A DNA stretch of 39,914 nucleotides from Treponema sp. GTDB taxonomy: Bacteria > Spirochaetota > Spirochaetia > Treponematales > Breznakiellaceae. A model generated the notes under the pieces. It was not told the DNA's origin. It did not search any database and saw only the letters and a program-made list of their open reading frames with translations. How positions within the stretch are numbered: position 1 is the first letter of the stretch; each line of letters opens with the position of its first letter. The stretch is from assembly GCA_031276815.1 (NCBI GenBank), contig JAISMJ010000054.1, positions 1 through 39,914 on the forward strand. The letters run 5' to 3'. A program made the translations under genes and the position numbers. Shown in pieces: positions 39,814-39,914 of this stretch.

Positions 39814-39914
39814 CCTTACCTCCTCTGGTAAAAACATCCCGCCGCAGGCTGTCGCTCCGCGGCGGTTCCAAATGAACCGGAGTAAACGAAGGTAATAGTA
39901 GAAACCGGAAAACA

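Overview
The window looks like a chromosomal segment of a treponeme-like spirochaete, possibly of the termite-gut or free-living type. This is an inference from memory of protein families, not from a search. The pointers are: many lipoproteins with relaxed lipoboxes (AGC, TGC, SGC, SCG); a BatC/BatD-type pair with a C-terminal SH3 domain; a beta-helix lipoprotein of GGGVYVGDGG-type repeats; near-balanced base composition; and clear sigma70-type promoters (TTGACA/TATAAT).

Layout. 1-3045 (+): 3' end of an unknown gene, a TPR lipoprotein, a BatD-like membrane protein and an Smr-domain protein. 3069-3293 (-): infA. 3408-5287 (+): gatC and gatA without gatB. 5434-5506: tRNA-Lys(UUU) with its own promoter and terminator. 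5579-6394 (-): a Bacillus/Staphylococcus-type pyridoxal kinase with both signature cysteines. 6461-6775: a decayed gene fragment. 6913-13372: a beta-galactosidase divergent from a CUT1 sugar ABC transporter (binding lipoprotein plus two permeases). 13373-17122: a scarred region with two internally deleted copies of one IS5-type element. Between them lies a LytS/NarL-type two-component pair whose response regulator is split by a 14-cytosine tract; degenerate 21-bp repeats follow the second copy. 17123-23941: a GH94 phosphorylase very like N,N'-diacetylchitobiose phosphorylase, divergent from a second CUT1 transporter that ends in a GNAT acetyltransferase. 23989-25803 (-): an extended SDR protein and a flavodoxin-fold reductase. 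25986-30597 (-): a complete branched-chain amino-acid-type ABC transporter. 30866-31660 (-): a membrane protein. 31830-33404 (+): enolase behind a long structured leader that carries the worn right end of an IS200/IS605 element. 33473-34264 (-): mazG. 34412-35095 (+): a lipoprotein of unknown function. 35204-36547 (+): a MATE exporter. 36635-39813 (-): two surface-type lipoproteins, one with a beta-helix repeat array and one with InlB-type B repeats.

How the genes fit together. Two disaccharide modules (beta-galactoside and probably chitobiose) each pair a cytoplasmic glycosidase or phosphorylase with a CUT1 importer. Neither has its own ATPase, so a shared MsmK-type subunit is expected elsewhere. 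Palindromic sites in both promoter regions suggest local transcriptional control. The most notable observation is the C14 tract inside the response regulator: at 14 C the DNA-binding domain is out of frame, and 12 or 15 C would restore it, so the regulator may be phase-variable. A second pattern is a set of genes without Shine-Dalgarno sequences whose -10 boxes sit about 7-10 nt before the start codon, which suggests leaderless or near-leaderless transcripts.
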